From the NCBI GenBank assembly GCA_024036415.1, contig JAMWET010001283.1, positions 62,001-126,000 of the forward strand: DNA of 64,000 bases. The letters are read 5' to 3'. The notes under the pieces were generated by a model that was given only the letters and a program-made list of their open reading frames with translations, was not told the origin of the DNA and did no database searches. Shown piece after piece: positions 1-13,310 of the stretch; the stretch's first letter is position 1; every line of letters begins with the position of its first letter. A program made the position numbers and the translations under genes. This DNA is from Prochilodus magdalenae. Lineage: Eukaryota; Chordata; Actinopteri; Characiformes; Prochilodontidae.

Positions 1-1929
1 GCACATACATTCAAAGTTCGCTCTGTGCTTTTTCAGAGCACGTTATGGGTGCCGCTTTGTTGTTCAGAGTAAATTGCTGTAGGATGCTGGTAATTTTTTA
101 CATTCAAAATTAATTTACATTACATTCAAAACACCAGTGCGGTAGTAACGCAGCAGCTGCTCTTTTAAAAACTCTAAAAACCTTTCACAGGAAAAACAAA
201 AGCATGCCAGATGCCTAAAATGCGTGCCACAAAATGGACAAAACATGCTTCAGCGTCATCACCATCCCAAACTCAAGTCCTTCCTGTGGGTTAGACCTAC
301 TCTTTCTGACAGTTTGTAAAAGTGTTTCTTGTAAATTAGTTCTTATTTTTGTAATAAAAAAAAAAATAGAACTACACATGCATGAAACTGAGCATACATA
401 GTGATTTATACTAGAACTTCCTGCATCACCCATCAAAATTCATCCATATAGAGCACCCAAACATGTTTACATGTTTGATTTCCTTTACAAGAATTTGAGA
501 TGGACATTGTTGGAAACTCCACTAAGAAAAATAAACGCTTGATTTCAATTCTAACAGTCAAAACTGAACAGCAGAGCTAAAAATCTCGTGAAGTAAGAGT
601 GACACTTGTTTTCAGACTGGGAGCTACATAGACCAGCCCACCCAAAACTACACACAGCTAATGTCCTGCAATGTAGTTCATTACATCAGACTATTCATCA
701 GACTATATTCCTAACAGCTGTGCAGTCAGTTAACATATTCCAAGATTTGATACCAAACAACAGCAACTAACCAAAGGCTGGGTTCACATATATGAACACT
801 TCTGTCTAGAGAAAACCACAGACAATACAAACTTAATAAATAAATATACAAATAAATAAATTAATAAACCTGCATGTGCAGCTAAATAAATACACAGCTT
901 ACGGCTGTGAAGAAAACATGATGGTTAAGTCAAACCGCTGATGTGTGAATAGCAAAAATAACAACACAGCAATCTTAAAAACCCAAATTTAATCACTGTA
1001 GGACAGCATTTTTATGTCACTCGAGCATGTATTAGCTTTAATCCTTTGTCTTAATACCGTGACATAACGTTACATGTTCTTCACAAAGCCTGACCGGACT
1101 GAATTTCATATGCTAATCTCTTCTTATTCTAACCTCCACTGCAACGTATTAACATTGCATTACTTTTGCATAGGAATGCACAAATAAAATAACACAATTG
1201 CCAAAATAAAGTAAAACAAAATCATTTGTCAGTTTAAAAAGAGCCAAGTCTAATCTATGATGCACCCTGAAATCTGACAGAAGCTTGGGCAAAATATCAT
1301 GAAGACAACTATGAAAAGTCCGCTTTCTCCTACTTTTATAAGGGATAGTTGAAAAATTGTCCTGTAATTATTTAAAGATAGGAGGGTGGGAAGATGTATC
1401 ACAGAATATTTAAAGTAAGATGGAACGGTGCTACTGATAAGACTAGAGTTTACTGTAGACTGGTGAACCCTGGGACCAGCAACATCCCAAACTGTTTTAA
1501 GAGGATAAGAAGGAATATATGAGGGAGAAGTGTTAGACTTCATACGAGCTATGATCATTTCAAACACAGTCAAACTGATTTAGAAAAACAGAGCATATAG
1601 TAAGTTCAGAAGGCAGTACGTAGGCAGTGAAATAACAGATCTATTGTCCTCAATTGTATCACTAATAACTGATCAGCAAACTGGAATTAAAGTCTATGAC
1701 CATGGTGGGATGTGAGAAACTAAGTGAGATTAGATGAAGCGTAAGTAAGTGTAATAAATACATATAATGGAACCGTCAAAGAGTATTGGCACATGTTTCT
1801 TAATGCTCTGAAAGCAGGAACCAACTGATTTACAAAAAATATTAAATACCTTTTCATATTAATAGAACAGCTTTACAGATGCTTAACAGTGTTCTAAATG
1901 TCTTTATTGCAAGGAATCCAACAACTCAC
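1..1929 (-). other. mypn: mypn intron following the first coding exon (partial)
   Basis: This is non-coding sequence downstream (on the minus strand) of the mypn first coding exon, beginning at the donor GTGAGT read from 1929 down. No further mypn exon was recognised, so the next exon lies outside the window. It is AT-rich. Around 165-440 it carries a dispersed repeat that recurs at 33226-33420. The small open frames inside have no recognisable motif. Confidence 0.6.
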
Positions 1930-2756
1930 CGAACGTCTGGTGCTGGGAATCCTCTAACAATGCAATCCAGTTGAACCTTGCTACCCTCTGGCACCTCTCT
2001 GCTTCTGAGTTTTTGGATAAAATGTGGGGGTTCATACACTGGCTCTGAAGTATCAGGTTTTATTTCACATATGGGTTCCTGCTCTTCCATCTCTGTGTTA
2101 TTTGGCTCCTTTGTGACTTTGTTGATGTGTGAAGGGAACTGTAGCGGTTCATTGTTGTGAACAGGTCTTTCTCTATTATCTGAATCAAGGACAAAAGAAG
2201 CAGCATCAAAATGTTTGTTTTGGCTTTGGCTTCTGTGTGCTTTGCAAGCCCTAGGACGAATACGCTTCGAACTGTTGGCCTTGAAGAGAGAGGAGAGTTC
2301 TTCTATGAAATCAGCTGCTTTATTAAGGAATTCTTTTTTGGACTGAATTTCTTGGCCATATGGAGTACTCCTTATGGGTTTTTTATAGTCTGGATCAGGC
2401 TGTCTGGGAGTCTTAAAATTCCTTAACTTGTTTTCTTGGATAGGCGACTGGAGCACTTGTTTCTCAGGCATGATCTCTGTTTTTTCATGGCTGGGTTTCA
2501 TGGTAGAGGCAATGTAGGACATGTTGTTGTGTGGACAAACATCTGACTCGTCCACTTGCTCTTGGCCCTCTTGCTCAAAGGACTTGCAGGCAAGGTCAAC
2601 GCTCTTATTCAGTTCCTCCTGACTTAAAAACACAGAGAGGTCAGGAAACTGAGACTCCACCTGTCTTCCATAATCCACATCTTTCTCTTTCATATTGCCA
2701 TAGACCACGTGATTAGGACAGTCTGTGCAACCTAGATCCATGTCATTGTCCTGCAT
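1930..2756 (-). CDS. mypn: Myopalladin, first coding exon (275 codons plus 2 bases)
   Basis: This encodes the N-terminus of myopalladin, a sarcomeric immunoglobulin-domain scaffold of Z-line and I-band. In the family the N-terminal part binds the ankyrin-repeat protein CARP and later regions bind nebulin and alpha-actinin. Seen here: an acidic segment with DLSVFLSQEEL at about residues 39-49, the strongly conserved NKAADFIEELSSLFK at about 145-159, the basic SSKRIRPRACK at about 162-172, and from about 243 the start of the first I-set immunoglobulin domain (FIQKLRSREVPEG, then the Cys of LDC). The exon begins at 2760 after acceptor TTCTTCTCAG. The ATG at 2756-2754 opens MQDNDMD. It ends at 1930 before GTGAGT, splitting an Arg codon (CG|N). 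The basic motif distinguishes it from palladin. The remaining exons lie off the left edge. Confidence 0.9.
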
Positions 2757-2760
2757 GATG

Positions 2761-3305
2761 CTGAGAAGAAAAAAAAGTGGTTGGGTATGAATGCATGAAT
2801 AGCACAGAATCGAAATTTGCACAGATTTAATGTTTTTTAAAATATTTAAGTAACTACAATGTTTAGCTGCAAATGACATTTGTGCAAATATGATTAATAT
2901 AATATAATATTATATATATATTATATTATATTCAGCGTCTAAGAGCAATGAAAATTACATTGTTCGTTTTGTACTGCCACGTTCAGGATTTCACTTTTTA
3001 TTGCTTATAAACAATGTTTTCCTTCATTATTTACATATTTGAATTGTATGTTGAGCTTTTTGGGGGAGTGTGTGTGTGTGTGTGTGTGTGTATGTTTAAC
3101 AGATCATCTGTTCAAAACACCTTTATACCACAAAAGCTGATGTTTAAAGAATATGGGGGCAATTATGGCACATACAGTTTGTTTAAAGTCATGTTTGTGG
3201 AAAAACAGAACCATTGAAAGTATTACCTATATTAGTTGAATGTTTTGCTAAATGAATCAGCTGGGTATGCAAAGCTGTGGGTACTACCCATTTCTAACCT
3301 TTTAC
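2761..3305. other. Upstream intron/5' flank of mypn with a GT microsatellite
   Basis: This is non-coding. The 20 bases next to the exon form the pyrimidine-rich acceptor on the minus strand, so at least one untranslated mypn exon must lie farther right; I could not locate it. An AT-rich palindromic run lies at about 2893-2932 and a (GT)n microsatellite at about 3068-3092. Confidence 0.5.
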
Positions 3306-3307
3306 TA

Positions 3308-4535
<1,228 letters not shown>

Positions 4536-4537
4536 TA

Positions 4538-6088
4538 TGTGTGACTCATCTATTACAAATTCATTCTTAATTCCAAAGAAATCTGTAAACACATTTCTCA
4601 TCCCTCATCTCATCATTTATTTGTTTTAAAACAACCATTTCTAAACATGTCTGTGATAGCTCAGCGCAGGCCTCACAAGCAGTGAGGCTTCAGTCACATC
4701 TGAGAGGGTTAATGCAGTGGGCATATATTCATTTGCAGTTTTATCAATACGCTCAGCTTCATGCTTATTAATAGGAGATAAATGTTGGTTCGAATCAGCA
4801 ACAACGTTATTGTGTCATGTTTGTATTCTAAGTTTTACCAGAAACAAAACCTAGCTGACTTCTTTGTGATTAGTAATCCTAATCTGCTCTTCACTGTTAA
4901 CAGGGGGATAAGTGCTTAAAAATCTCTTCTAAGATCTATGCACAAAAAACATGCTAGATCCTTTTCATCCACTGTGTTATATTTTCTTTCCGCAGGTAAA
5001 AGTATAGGGGATAAGAATGCAACATTCTAATTTGTGTGAGCACATCCCCATCCTGTTTTTAGCTGCATCGATAGAGACATATTTAGGGGCGTTAGAGTTG
5101 AATAGAGCCAGTACCCTACATTCAGGCGGGAGTGATTGTTCCTAACCCTGCAATCAGTGCAATTAGGTAATTAAACCTTTAAAGGTATTAGGACTTAAAT
5201 ATATTTTAAAAACTTAAAATTAAATTTGGGTGACTGATGACCAGTTGCCACAAATCATAGAATATTTTACCCATGTCATTTGTGATGTGTTTTGCACATT
5301 AGCAAGGTTTCTTCTTCTCTTCTGTTAGCTTGTGTGCTACCCAGAGATTGAGAAGGTGCCACTTTGCACCTGCAAATGGGCAGCTACCCTCTATATACAA
5401 CTTCTCTTAACCTCTCCAGGATCCAGTTGGTCCCACCTAGTAGCTGTCCAATTTAGGGCACAGTTTTCTTCCTTTTTTTTTTTTTTGGCTGCAAACCCGT
5501 ACATCTCATACATCTTTTATGATTGTGCAGGTCATAGCTAATTTTTTGTTGCAGGCCAGCCTCCTGATTCAGTAATGCATAGGTTTTGACCAATTTATGA
5601 AGCAGTCCATGGTAGCCAGCACAAATTGTTTCCAGAAGTGGGGTCTTAATAATAAAATATGTTGACACTACTTCAATTTTACAAAAATTGGTATTACCTA
5701 AAAATACTCACTTTAAGATTAAGATTAACAAGATGAATGGAGTTCAAATGACTTGCATACAACAAAATGCATACAACAAAAAACATGTGTTTTGTGTGTA
5801 CTCACTTCAGGAAATGATTTATTATGATGAGTTTAATTAAAACTTCATTGTACGATAGCCCTTATTCTCACTAAGATGCAAAGACTTAGCAGGACTATTG
5901 TCAGGGACAAAGAACCAGGACCGGTGTGCGCAGAGCTAAAAGTCAGATGGGCTTTGTCAAGCAAGCAAGTAACTGAGCACAGCAACAACACACAAACATA
6001 AAGAAAGGGACAAGACCGAAGTCAAAAGGACAGGCGAAGGTCAAAACCAGGGTAATCAGGCAGCAAGGTAATGCTCAGAACTGCAAAC
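4538..6088. other. Non-coding stretch, no recognised gene
   Basis: No exon or intact element recognised. The part from about 5890 to 6080 (AAGAACCAGG..., GGTAATCAGGCAGC) resembles retroelement or LTR-type repeat sequence known from fish, but I cannot define its ends. The short open frames at 5332-5668 have no family motif. Confidence 0.4.
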
Positions 6089-6475
6089 TAGCGCTGTGTC
6101 CAAAACTGCCTACTACCATTCTACTCAGTAGGCTAAAGCAGTAGACAAGAATGTGCAGTGTGTCCGAATTCGCAGTAGTCATAAACCAGTAGGTGAAAGT
6201 TTCCTGGATGACGGCTCTGTACAACTGTAAATAATCTATAACTAAAACATCTTAAAATGTTAAAATTTTGTGCAACACCAAGTAACATTATGAACCGGTT
6301 TGCAGCGAATATAAAGCCTATTTTACATGTTTATATGAATGAATGGCAGGACTTCTACAGTGGTGGCCTGACGTCTTACGTCAAATGACATTGGCAAGAT
6401 GGCGGATGTAGTATGTCTGAGGTACATGCCTACTGAAAGAGACTACTGCTTCACCGGTCGGGCAGTGTGCTGCTA
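6089..6475. repeat. MITE-like short DNA repeat
   Basis: This segment starts GCGCTGTGTCCAAAACTGCC and ends near TACTGCTTCACCGGTCGGGC. Its interior repeats short words such as CTACTNNCATTCTACTCAGTAGGC and GTGTCCGAATTCGCAGTAG in both orientations, a pattern of small non-autonomous DNA transposons. It has no coding capacity. The boundaries are approximate and the family is unproven. Confidence 0.4.
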
Positions 6476-6605
6476 AATTGCCTCCAACTGGACTAGAACT
6501 CAGGAGACCTAGAGCGGAGCTGATTAGGCTATGACTATGTCTGCTATATATATAGTTTCATCCTGTTCCAGCAGGGCAGAGCTGTCTCAATCCATCAAAC
6601 ACAGC

Positions 6606-7625
6606 ATTCCACAAATATTGGCACCCCTGGTAAACATGAACAAAACTAGCTTAGCTTTTTGATATTTCATTCAAAGTATTCCTGCATCTCTAGCCTTTAA
6701 ATGAAGTACATAGTTTGAAAACAAAAGAACTATTATAATTGTTTAATGTATTTGTTCCACAATTATTGGCACAGTTAATACATTATGCAGCCTCTTTTTA
6801 CAAAAATAACAGCTCTTTTCCGAAAGCAACATAAATGTTTAAATGGGTTTAGGTCAGTCAACAAGGCTGGCAATGGCAAAACGTTCTGTATTCATTGAAC
6901 CATTTTGATGTTTTCATTTTGAGTTGTGTTACTGATTATTGTTCTGCTAAGGGATCCAACCATGCCCCAGTTTTAGACTGTTTTTTTTTATTAATTTTTC
7001 TGGTATTATAAAACCATTCAAACAAAGCATCCGGTTCTCTTGGAAGCAAATTATTGTTCTGCATCAAGTTTTTCAAAATCTACCAACACTGGGGATGAGG
7101 TTATTTCTCCTGCCCCAGTTTTAGATTGGTTTTTTTTGTTATTAATTGTGATCTCATCTAACCACATAAAACAAACAAAGCCAGGGAATAATTTTTTTTT
7201 TATTTTGAGGGGAGCGACTTGTGTCCCACATCTGTTAGTTTGGGAGTCCTTTTTCCGGTCTTTTCTCAAAATGATTAAATTCTTTTTGTCATGTCACCTT
7301 TTATTAATACACCAGTAAACAAGAAGCAATGGCTGATTATGTAATGTTCTAACTGTTCGTGTGAACTTTAAAGCTCATAAGAACTAGGCATGCCAACAAT
7401 TGTCTCTTATTAAACTAAGAAAATATTTATTTCAGAACCTGAGAAAATATTTATTTCAGGATTTTTTCAAGGTTTAGTTTAGTTTACTTTTGCACAATGT
7501 ACTTTAAATGAAGGTCAGAGTTTTATTAATGTTGTGAAGGAAAGATCAAAAGGATAAGCATTCAGTATTTTTGTAGCACCTTTTGCTCATGTTTACCAAG
7601 GATGCTAATATTTATCAAGAGCACA
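6606..7625. mobile_element. Degenerate Tc1-like element
   Basis: The left end (6606 on: TTCCACAAATATTGGCACCC followed by CTGGTAAACATGAACAAAA) and the right end (about 7583-7625, TTTTGCTCATGTTTACCAAGG then ATGCTAATATTTATC) are imperfect inverted copies. Their sequence type (CACAATTATTGGCACCC...GGTAAA) is familiar from Tc1-like elements of fish. The interior, about 1 kb, has lost its transposase frame, and two related segments, each carrying a TGCCCCAGTTTTAGA word (about 6960 and 7110), suggest an internal duplication. It appears old. Confidence 0.6.
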
Positions 7626-10010
7626 GCATACCCAGCTCCATTTGTAAATATTTCACAAATCAATCTCTACTAAATCAAAATCATTTCTTTTGTTTCAAAT
7701 ATTACCAAAAAGGCTAAATAAAAGCTTACAGATGAAATCAGGACTGTACACATAATTAAAATATCTGCCCCATCAATTAAAATAAATCTCTAAAGTGTAA
7801 TTAAAGCATGATGTCACATCATTTACATATATATTTTGGTTACCCTTTTAGAGATTATAATATAGGACCCTTTTGAAGCAAATGGCAAACAGAAAGTTAG
7901 CCAGGATTAAATACAGGTCAGAGTGAATGTAAATCTGTCTGCACATTAACTGCCTGTAGGAACTATAATAGGCATATAAGCATATTATGATTTTTAAAAA
8001 TCATTTTCATTTGCGAAAATTAACTAATCCTCTAGAGAGAATAAAAAATGGCATTGTTATGCATCAATCTTTTGTTCACAGTTTCTATTTATTGGTTGAG
8101 TTGAACATATTGGGGAAATGTGCATAAAATATATCATGTGGCATACCTTATCCACAAGCCTCATTTTCATATAACTTATATTTTCTTCAAAAAAGAATTA
8201 ACAAATACATAGTAATTCTGCATTAAATGCATAGAAGTGAGTTCACTGTGGTAGGTACTTATTTTCACCGGTTGTGCACAAACATTTAGATATGCATATG
8301 TTTATGAATGCGTATATACACACGCATACGTTTTAGTTTAGCTTCTATTAAAAGAGTGGTCTCCTTTTAAGACAACAGTTTCTTAACTTGGCTATGACCA
8401 GTCCTGTGCTAGAACTCTGTTGGACTAATACCTCTTTGTTAGTTGCTACTTTAGATATTGAATGATTTACCAAAGAGCAGAAAAAATCCAATTTCACACA
8501 CATTTAAAACGACATGCACACCAATCAGTGCCAGTACTACTGTAAGACCTTCATACACTTGTTAAATATGGTAATGAGCTTTTTAACCCGAAGAGCTTAA
8601 CTGTACACTCTAGAACATTTGATCTCTGTTGAAAGCCCATAAAGCTATTTTTTAAGTGCACAGATTGTGAAGAGCTTTCACCAGTGCCACACTGTTGTTA
8701 CTGAATCCAGAAATGGGATAGGGGTGCAGATGGCACTGACACTCAAATAAGTGCAATTAATGGAGGCAGTAATGCCCTTTCACAGAGCTGTGCAAGCAGC
8801 TGCTGTGTACACGAATACGTTCCAAACTATCTCCAAGTCCCGAAAGTCATAGCTAATTAGGTGAAGTGTTATTCTTTTTTCCTTAAGCATGAAAATAAAA
8901 TCATATCATAACAAACAGGCAGTTAACAGTGTGGTAACAAGATGAGACTATACTATTCTGCAGTGGTCTCCTCAGATCTACTGACTCAAGACAATTAACA
9001 CTGATTTGAAAAACCTCCTACAACACTTTAGTACTTTAATATGCCGTCCAGTAATTTCATAGTAAAACTGACATTTTAAATAAAGATGCATGAAAAATAA
9101 TATGTTCACAGAAAAAAAAAACTTGGCTTGACTCCCATTTCACAATAAAGTGCCTGTCTGACAATGAAATGTGTTATTCTGCACTTGCCTAGTTTCCAAA
9201 CAAGTAAGGTGCCCAAAAATTACCTTGGTTGATACGTTGTCCAAATACAATTGTGTGAGCTTGCTCTCTTCTTAGTGCAGAGTTAACCTTGGATCTTATG
9301 ACAGGAGTATGGAAGCAAGGAGCAAGGGCATGCAACCTTGTCAGTAAAAGCAGAAACATTTGTCAGTGCAGTAGTGTCGGGTTATTTTTGGGGGAGGTGG
9401 GGGAAGTAAGGGGCTTGGACCATAAGCCAGGAAAATAAGCCACTGGGGGGCTTGGACCATAAGCCACTGTACTCCATTGGCCAGGGTAAATGCTATGCAA
9501 ATAGACAGCAATGCTACAGAAGCGGCTTCAATGCAGTAAGATATGTTCTTACCAGCAGACAATAGTCAAGATTTAATCAAAATTAAAGTGCCAAAGCACA
9601 TCTTCAGTGTGGTACAAATAAGCTTTATGCATTGTTTCTCTTTAAGTGACAAAAACAAAAAGACAATTAATTATAACCACAATGAATGGTTATAATGAAG
9701 ATCATTCATTATCATTTAGCATTTGTTTTCATTGGCCTGAAAATGGTATCTCCATAATCTTAAAATAATCAGTCTAATGTCATCTAGGTCCTAGGTTAGT
9801 GGATTTGTACAACTGAATAATTGTGTTATACATAAGGATGGATAAGGATCTAAGGTTTGCTGTTGAAACAACTCAAAGATTTTTACTGAGGTTTGCTTTG
9901 GTTTGCGCTGACCCAATTTAGCCCCTAAGGTGCTGAAAGTGAGCAGCAGTGGTTAGACTCAGTCAAGACCAGACAATAAATTTGGCAACACAGATAGCAG
10001 AGCAGAGTCC
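7626..10010. other. Long non-coding stretch between mypn and lyst
   Basis: No gene recognised. AT-rich unique-looking sequence predominates. At about 9408-9470 a 20-base unit GGGGCTTGGACCATAAGCCA is duplicated nearby. Conserved regulatory elements of mypn could lie here, but that needs alignment with other fish. Confidence 0.4.
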
Positions 10011-10011
10011 A

Positions 10012-10014
10012 AGG

Positions 10015-10073
<59 letters not shown>

Positions 10074-10145
10074 GAGAGAGAGAGGGAGTATTCTTTATAA
10101 TATATATATTATTATATATATTATATATATTATTATATATATATT
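10012..10145. repeat. Compound microsatellite (AT)n-(AG)n-(AT)n
   Basis: An alternating AT run (about 10014-10038) passes into a GA/AG run (about 10038-10084) and then into ATAT/TATT-rich sequence to about 10145. A short open frame across it translates to IYIYIY and RERERE runs and is a simple-repeat artefact. Confidence 0.9.
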
Positions 10146-12216
10146 ATTTCAATTTTAAATAATTTTAACGGGCACTGAGCGTTCTTCAGTTTCATATGTC
10201 TTTTTTCCGTTTTGACCGTTTGTTCCTTTTTGCTGGTTTCTCTCATTGCTTGCCCCATTGGATTTGTTTGCCTGGTTGGACTATGTTTTTTGCTTCTTAC
10301 CTGGACTGTCTATCTACTCCCATCTCGTCTTCCCCTCTGGTTTGTTCACCACGTTTTTTGCTAATACTGTGTTGCCTGTTTAACTCTGCAAACGTCTGGT
10401 CAGTCCTGCCTGGCTCTCTTTCTGCCTTTGATGAGTTTTTTTTAAAGCACATTGTGTTTCTGGGACAGCCTACTTTAAGAGCCTGTGTAACCGGTAACAT
10501 GTACTATTTACTCAGATGATCATTTATAACACATTGGGAAAGTCAGAGAGCCCAAGAGTGGCTGAGTTAAGAGCTAGATTTGTTCAGTAAATGCAAAGTT
10601 TTAAAAGCATGCTGAGATGATTTATTTCATATGTCAGACTCTTTAGACACTTCAGGGTAATTCATGGATGCTATTTCCCTCTGGGATCAATAAAGTATCT
10701 ATCTATCTATCTATCTATCTATCTAAAACACTTCATGTTTCCATGTGTCAGGCACATATTCTGGTTTTAGAAAGCGTGTTATACGAGCAAGTGAAGAAAA
10801 AAAAGACAAAGCAAGCATTTAATTAGGAGTCAGTTATTGAAGGGGACAAGGTGGTATTAATATTGTGCAGCATAATGTTGATTACCTTTTTTAAATTATT
10901 TTGATGTATCATAATTGTCTAACAAGAATATTCTGGAAATGTCTGCCTCAGCTGTTCCATAGGTTCAGGCTGCATGAAATACAAAATCATGTTAGTTTGA
11001 ATGCTCTGAAACTCACCTTCAGAAAATACAGAAAGTGTCGATCAAGTTAAGCAGGCTTTAAGTTAAACTGAAAACCCTTTCTCACCATTCAATTTTGTAG
11101 CAAAGTGTAGAGGGCTATTTGATTGATTGATGGATTTAATTTGGTATTAGAGGGAATAGTTTAGCTTAATTTAAGCACAAACAATAATTGCTATCTGATC
11201 CAGTCTCAGGGTTAGAGTTCATTCATGATGCATCTAGTGATCTGCATGCTTGTCACGATATTGACTAATATATCCAATTTTAAAAATGTATTTACTGCAC
11301 ATTTAATAATAAGGTAAATAACATATTAAATGATAGATTGGATTAATAAATGCATAACAGGAAGTCCAGATGCATCAAATTCAGTTAAGGAGACTACATG
11401 AGTTTACTGAAACTCAGAGGAAGCTATTTTGTGGAGAATGTGCAAAGCTGAAGCATAAACCTGAAGGCCACAATTAATCTAAAATCATACTATCAAAAAC
11501 ACCACTTTCTGAGAACTGCGAGAACTTCTGGATTGCAAATTCAAAGGAGACTTGGGACTTACCCAAGAGAGAACTTAAAGAGCACCCAAAAGGAGCTCCA
11601 CTCAAAAAAAGAGAGCGAGAGCGTCTGTGTGTGACCCCAGTTTAAGTACCAGCCCTAGAGGTAGAACTAGAAGGGGCCAGCACTGGTCATGAATATGCAC
11701 TTAAGTCTCCTAGTCTGCCCATTCTTACACAATAGTGTCACATGTCCACATACATTGGTGAATTTCGCAGCTTGGTTGTATTATTTAAAATAAAACAAGC
11801 TTTTTGTGTGTAGAATGAATGCACTAATGTGGTTAAGCAAAATATAGAGCGAATAAAACAAAATCTAAAATCTTATACAATTTATATATTCCAATCACGT
11901 ATTAACATTTAACAATCCTACTGCTAAGAGGTTAAATGGTTATAAAGCATGGCATTTAGTAACACAAAAAGAGCATAAAGTAAATTTTAATCTGTAAGCT
12001 ACAACATAATTCAGACGAGCCTGTTCTAAATCATGATTCAGTCAACACAGTTCCAATAACTACAACTACAAATGTGAGATTCACAACTACCTATACGATG
12101 GTAAAGGCATAAGACGGTTAATACTAATGTTCATTAAAGAAACTAGATTGCCATTTAAGAATTGGCTCAGGGTTTGTTTATTTTCTGATTCACTATCAGT
12201 ATGACAAATTGGTCCA
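10146..12216. other. Non-coding stretch with a LINE tail and ATCT microsatellite
   Basis: At 10664-10724 the sequence TTCCCTCTGGGATCAATAAA runs into (ATCT)n. This is the 3' end of a fish LINE fused to its tetranucleotide tail, and the same junction recurs elsewhere in the window. The 107-codon frame at 10196-10519 has no domain and a pyrimidine-rich, repeat-like composition. Nothing else recognised. Confidence 0.5.
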
Positions 12217-13310
12217 ATAATTTATGTGGTGTATGCGATTTTGAAGCAGAACACCAAAAAACGGTTGCATGTTACTGATGTCAAGGAGCTTGTCTACCAC
12301 AACCTGTTTGATTTACAAATGACTTACAAAATGAATGTTTGCAGTTGGTTTGTTGTAGCATACTGTCAGGCCACCACTAACCAGTGCTCACAAGCAGAAA
12401 CGGTTGCAGTGGGCCCAGACATACATAAAGACTGTCTTGTTTACTGATGAGTGCTGTGCAACACCTGAGGTGTGTTTCCCAAAAGTAACCATGTTAGCAG
12501 CTTACATAGTTGGAATGATACAGCTGCCTTGCAAGTGTTTTCCCAAAACCATGGTTGGAACTATGGTTGGAACCAACTATGTTGGTAACTTGCATGGTCT
12601 GAACCATCGTCAAGCGACACAGGTGTTTCCCAAAATCGTAGTTCGTAACACTGTCGTTCAGTTGTGTAGGTTAGAAGCTTAGTTCCTTGTGATAACAACA
12701 TCAGTGACGCAGGACCCAGTAGAAGCAGACCTGTCACTGAGCTAAAATAATTTGCATATTCTGGTATGAGTATTTAGAACATCAAATCATATAAATATAT
12801 ATCTTTGTCTATAAGTACAGCGGCATTTATCAAATCACTATAACTCATGTGGGTCAAAGAATTATGTCATCAGGTTAGTCTTTAATACAAACACATCATA
12901 AAATACAACTTGGAAAACTTGAAAAATGAATCTGTTCTGAGAACTGAGAACTTTCATTAACATTATGGAAAAAAAACAAAAACACAGTCACTTGAGCTTC
13001 AAACCCACATCGTTATGAGACACTCCATCTTCACCACTGTGAAAGAACTATGCCTTTCGTAGCAAAATCATCTCCATGCATGACAATGTACTCATACTGC
13101 AAAGAATACCTCTGTGTTATTGGCTGCTATGGGCATAAAAAGAGAAACTTATGATGTGGCCACCATGCTCCCTTGACCTCAACCCAATTGAGAATCTTTG
13201 GAGTATCCTCAAGCAAAAGATCTATGAGGGTGGAAGATCAAAATAACAGCTCTGGGAAGCTATTCTGACATCCTGCAAAGAAATTCAAGCAGAAACTCTG
13301 TTTCAGTCAC
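12217..13310 (+). pseudogene. Tc1-like transposase relic, split by an insertion
   Basis: Family words appear in order on the plus strand but in changing frames: QKRLQWAQTY then VLFTDECCAT near 12397-12460, then, after about 570 bp of unrelated sequence, PFVAK, KNTSV, LAAMGIK-like words around 13040-13150 and [34 protein letters not shown] around 13170-13300. This is the middle and C-terminal part of a Tc1 DDE transposase. The gap coincides exactly with a Harbinger-like repeat. Stops and frameshifts are numerous. Confidence 0.75.
12463..13028. mobile_element. Harbinger-like non-autonomous element (copy 1)
   Basis: It begins ACCTGAGGTGTGTTTCCCAA and interrupts a Tc1 transposase relic. It is rich in CATGGTT/AACCATG words and contains GGTGTTTCCCAAAA several times. 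In reverse orientation it matches two segments elsewhere: 40540-40800 (inside an element with a Myb/SANT gene) and about 21465-23245 (itself split by a Tc1). The ends are inferred from these alignments made by eye. Confidence 0.65.

Noticed and set aside
1978..2716. Plus-strand frames across the mypn exon
   Set aside because: Antisense shadows of the mypn coding exon.
2160..2756. Palladin instead of myopalladin
   Set aside because: The SSKRIRPRACK motif after NKAADFIEELSSLFK fits myopalladin; palladin has a different sequence after its related helix.
9949..10158. Frame encoding IYIYIY and RERERE runs
   Set aside because: Simple-repeat artefact of the AT/AG microsatellite.
10196..10519. 107-codon frame rich in Phe, Leu and Cys
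   Set aside because: Looks like pyrimidine-rich repeat sequence next to a LINE tail; no motif.
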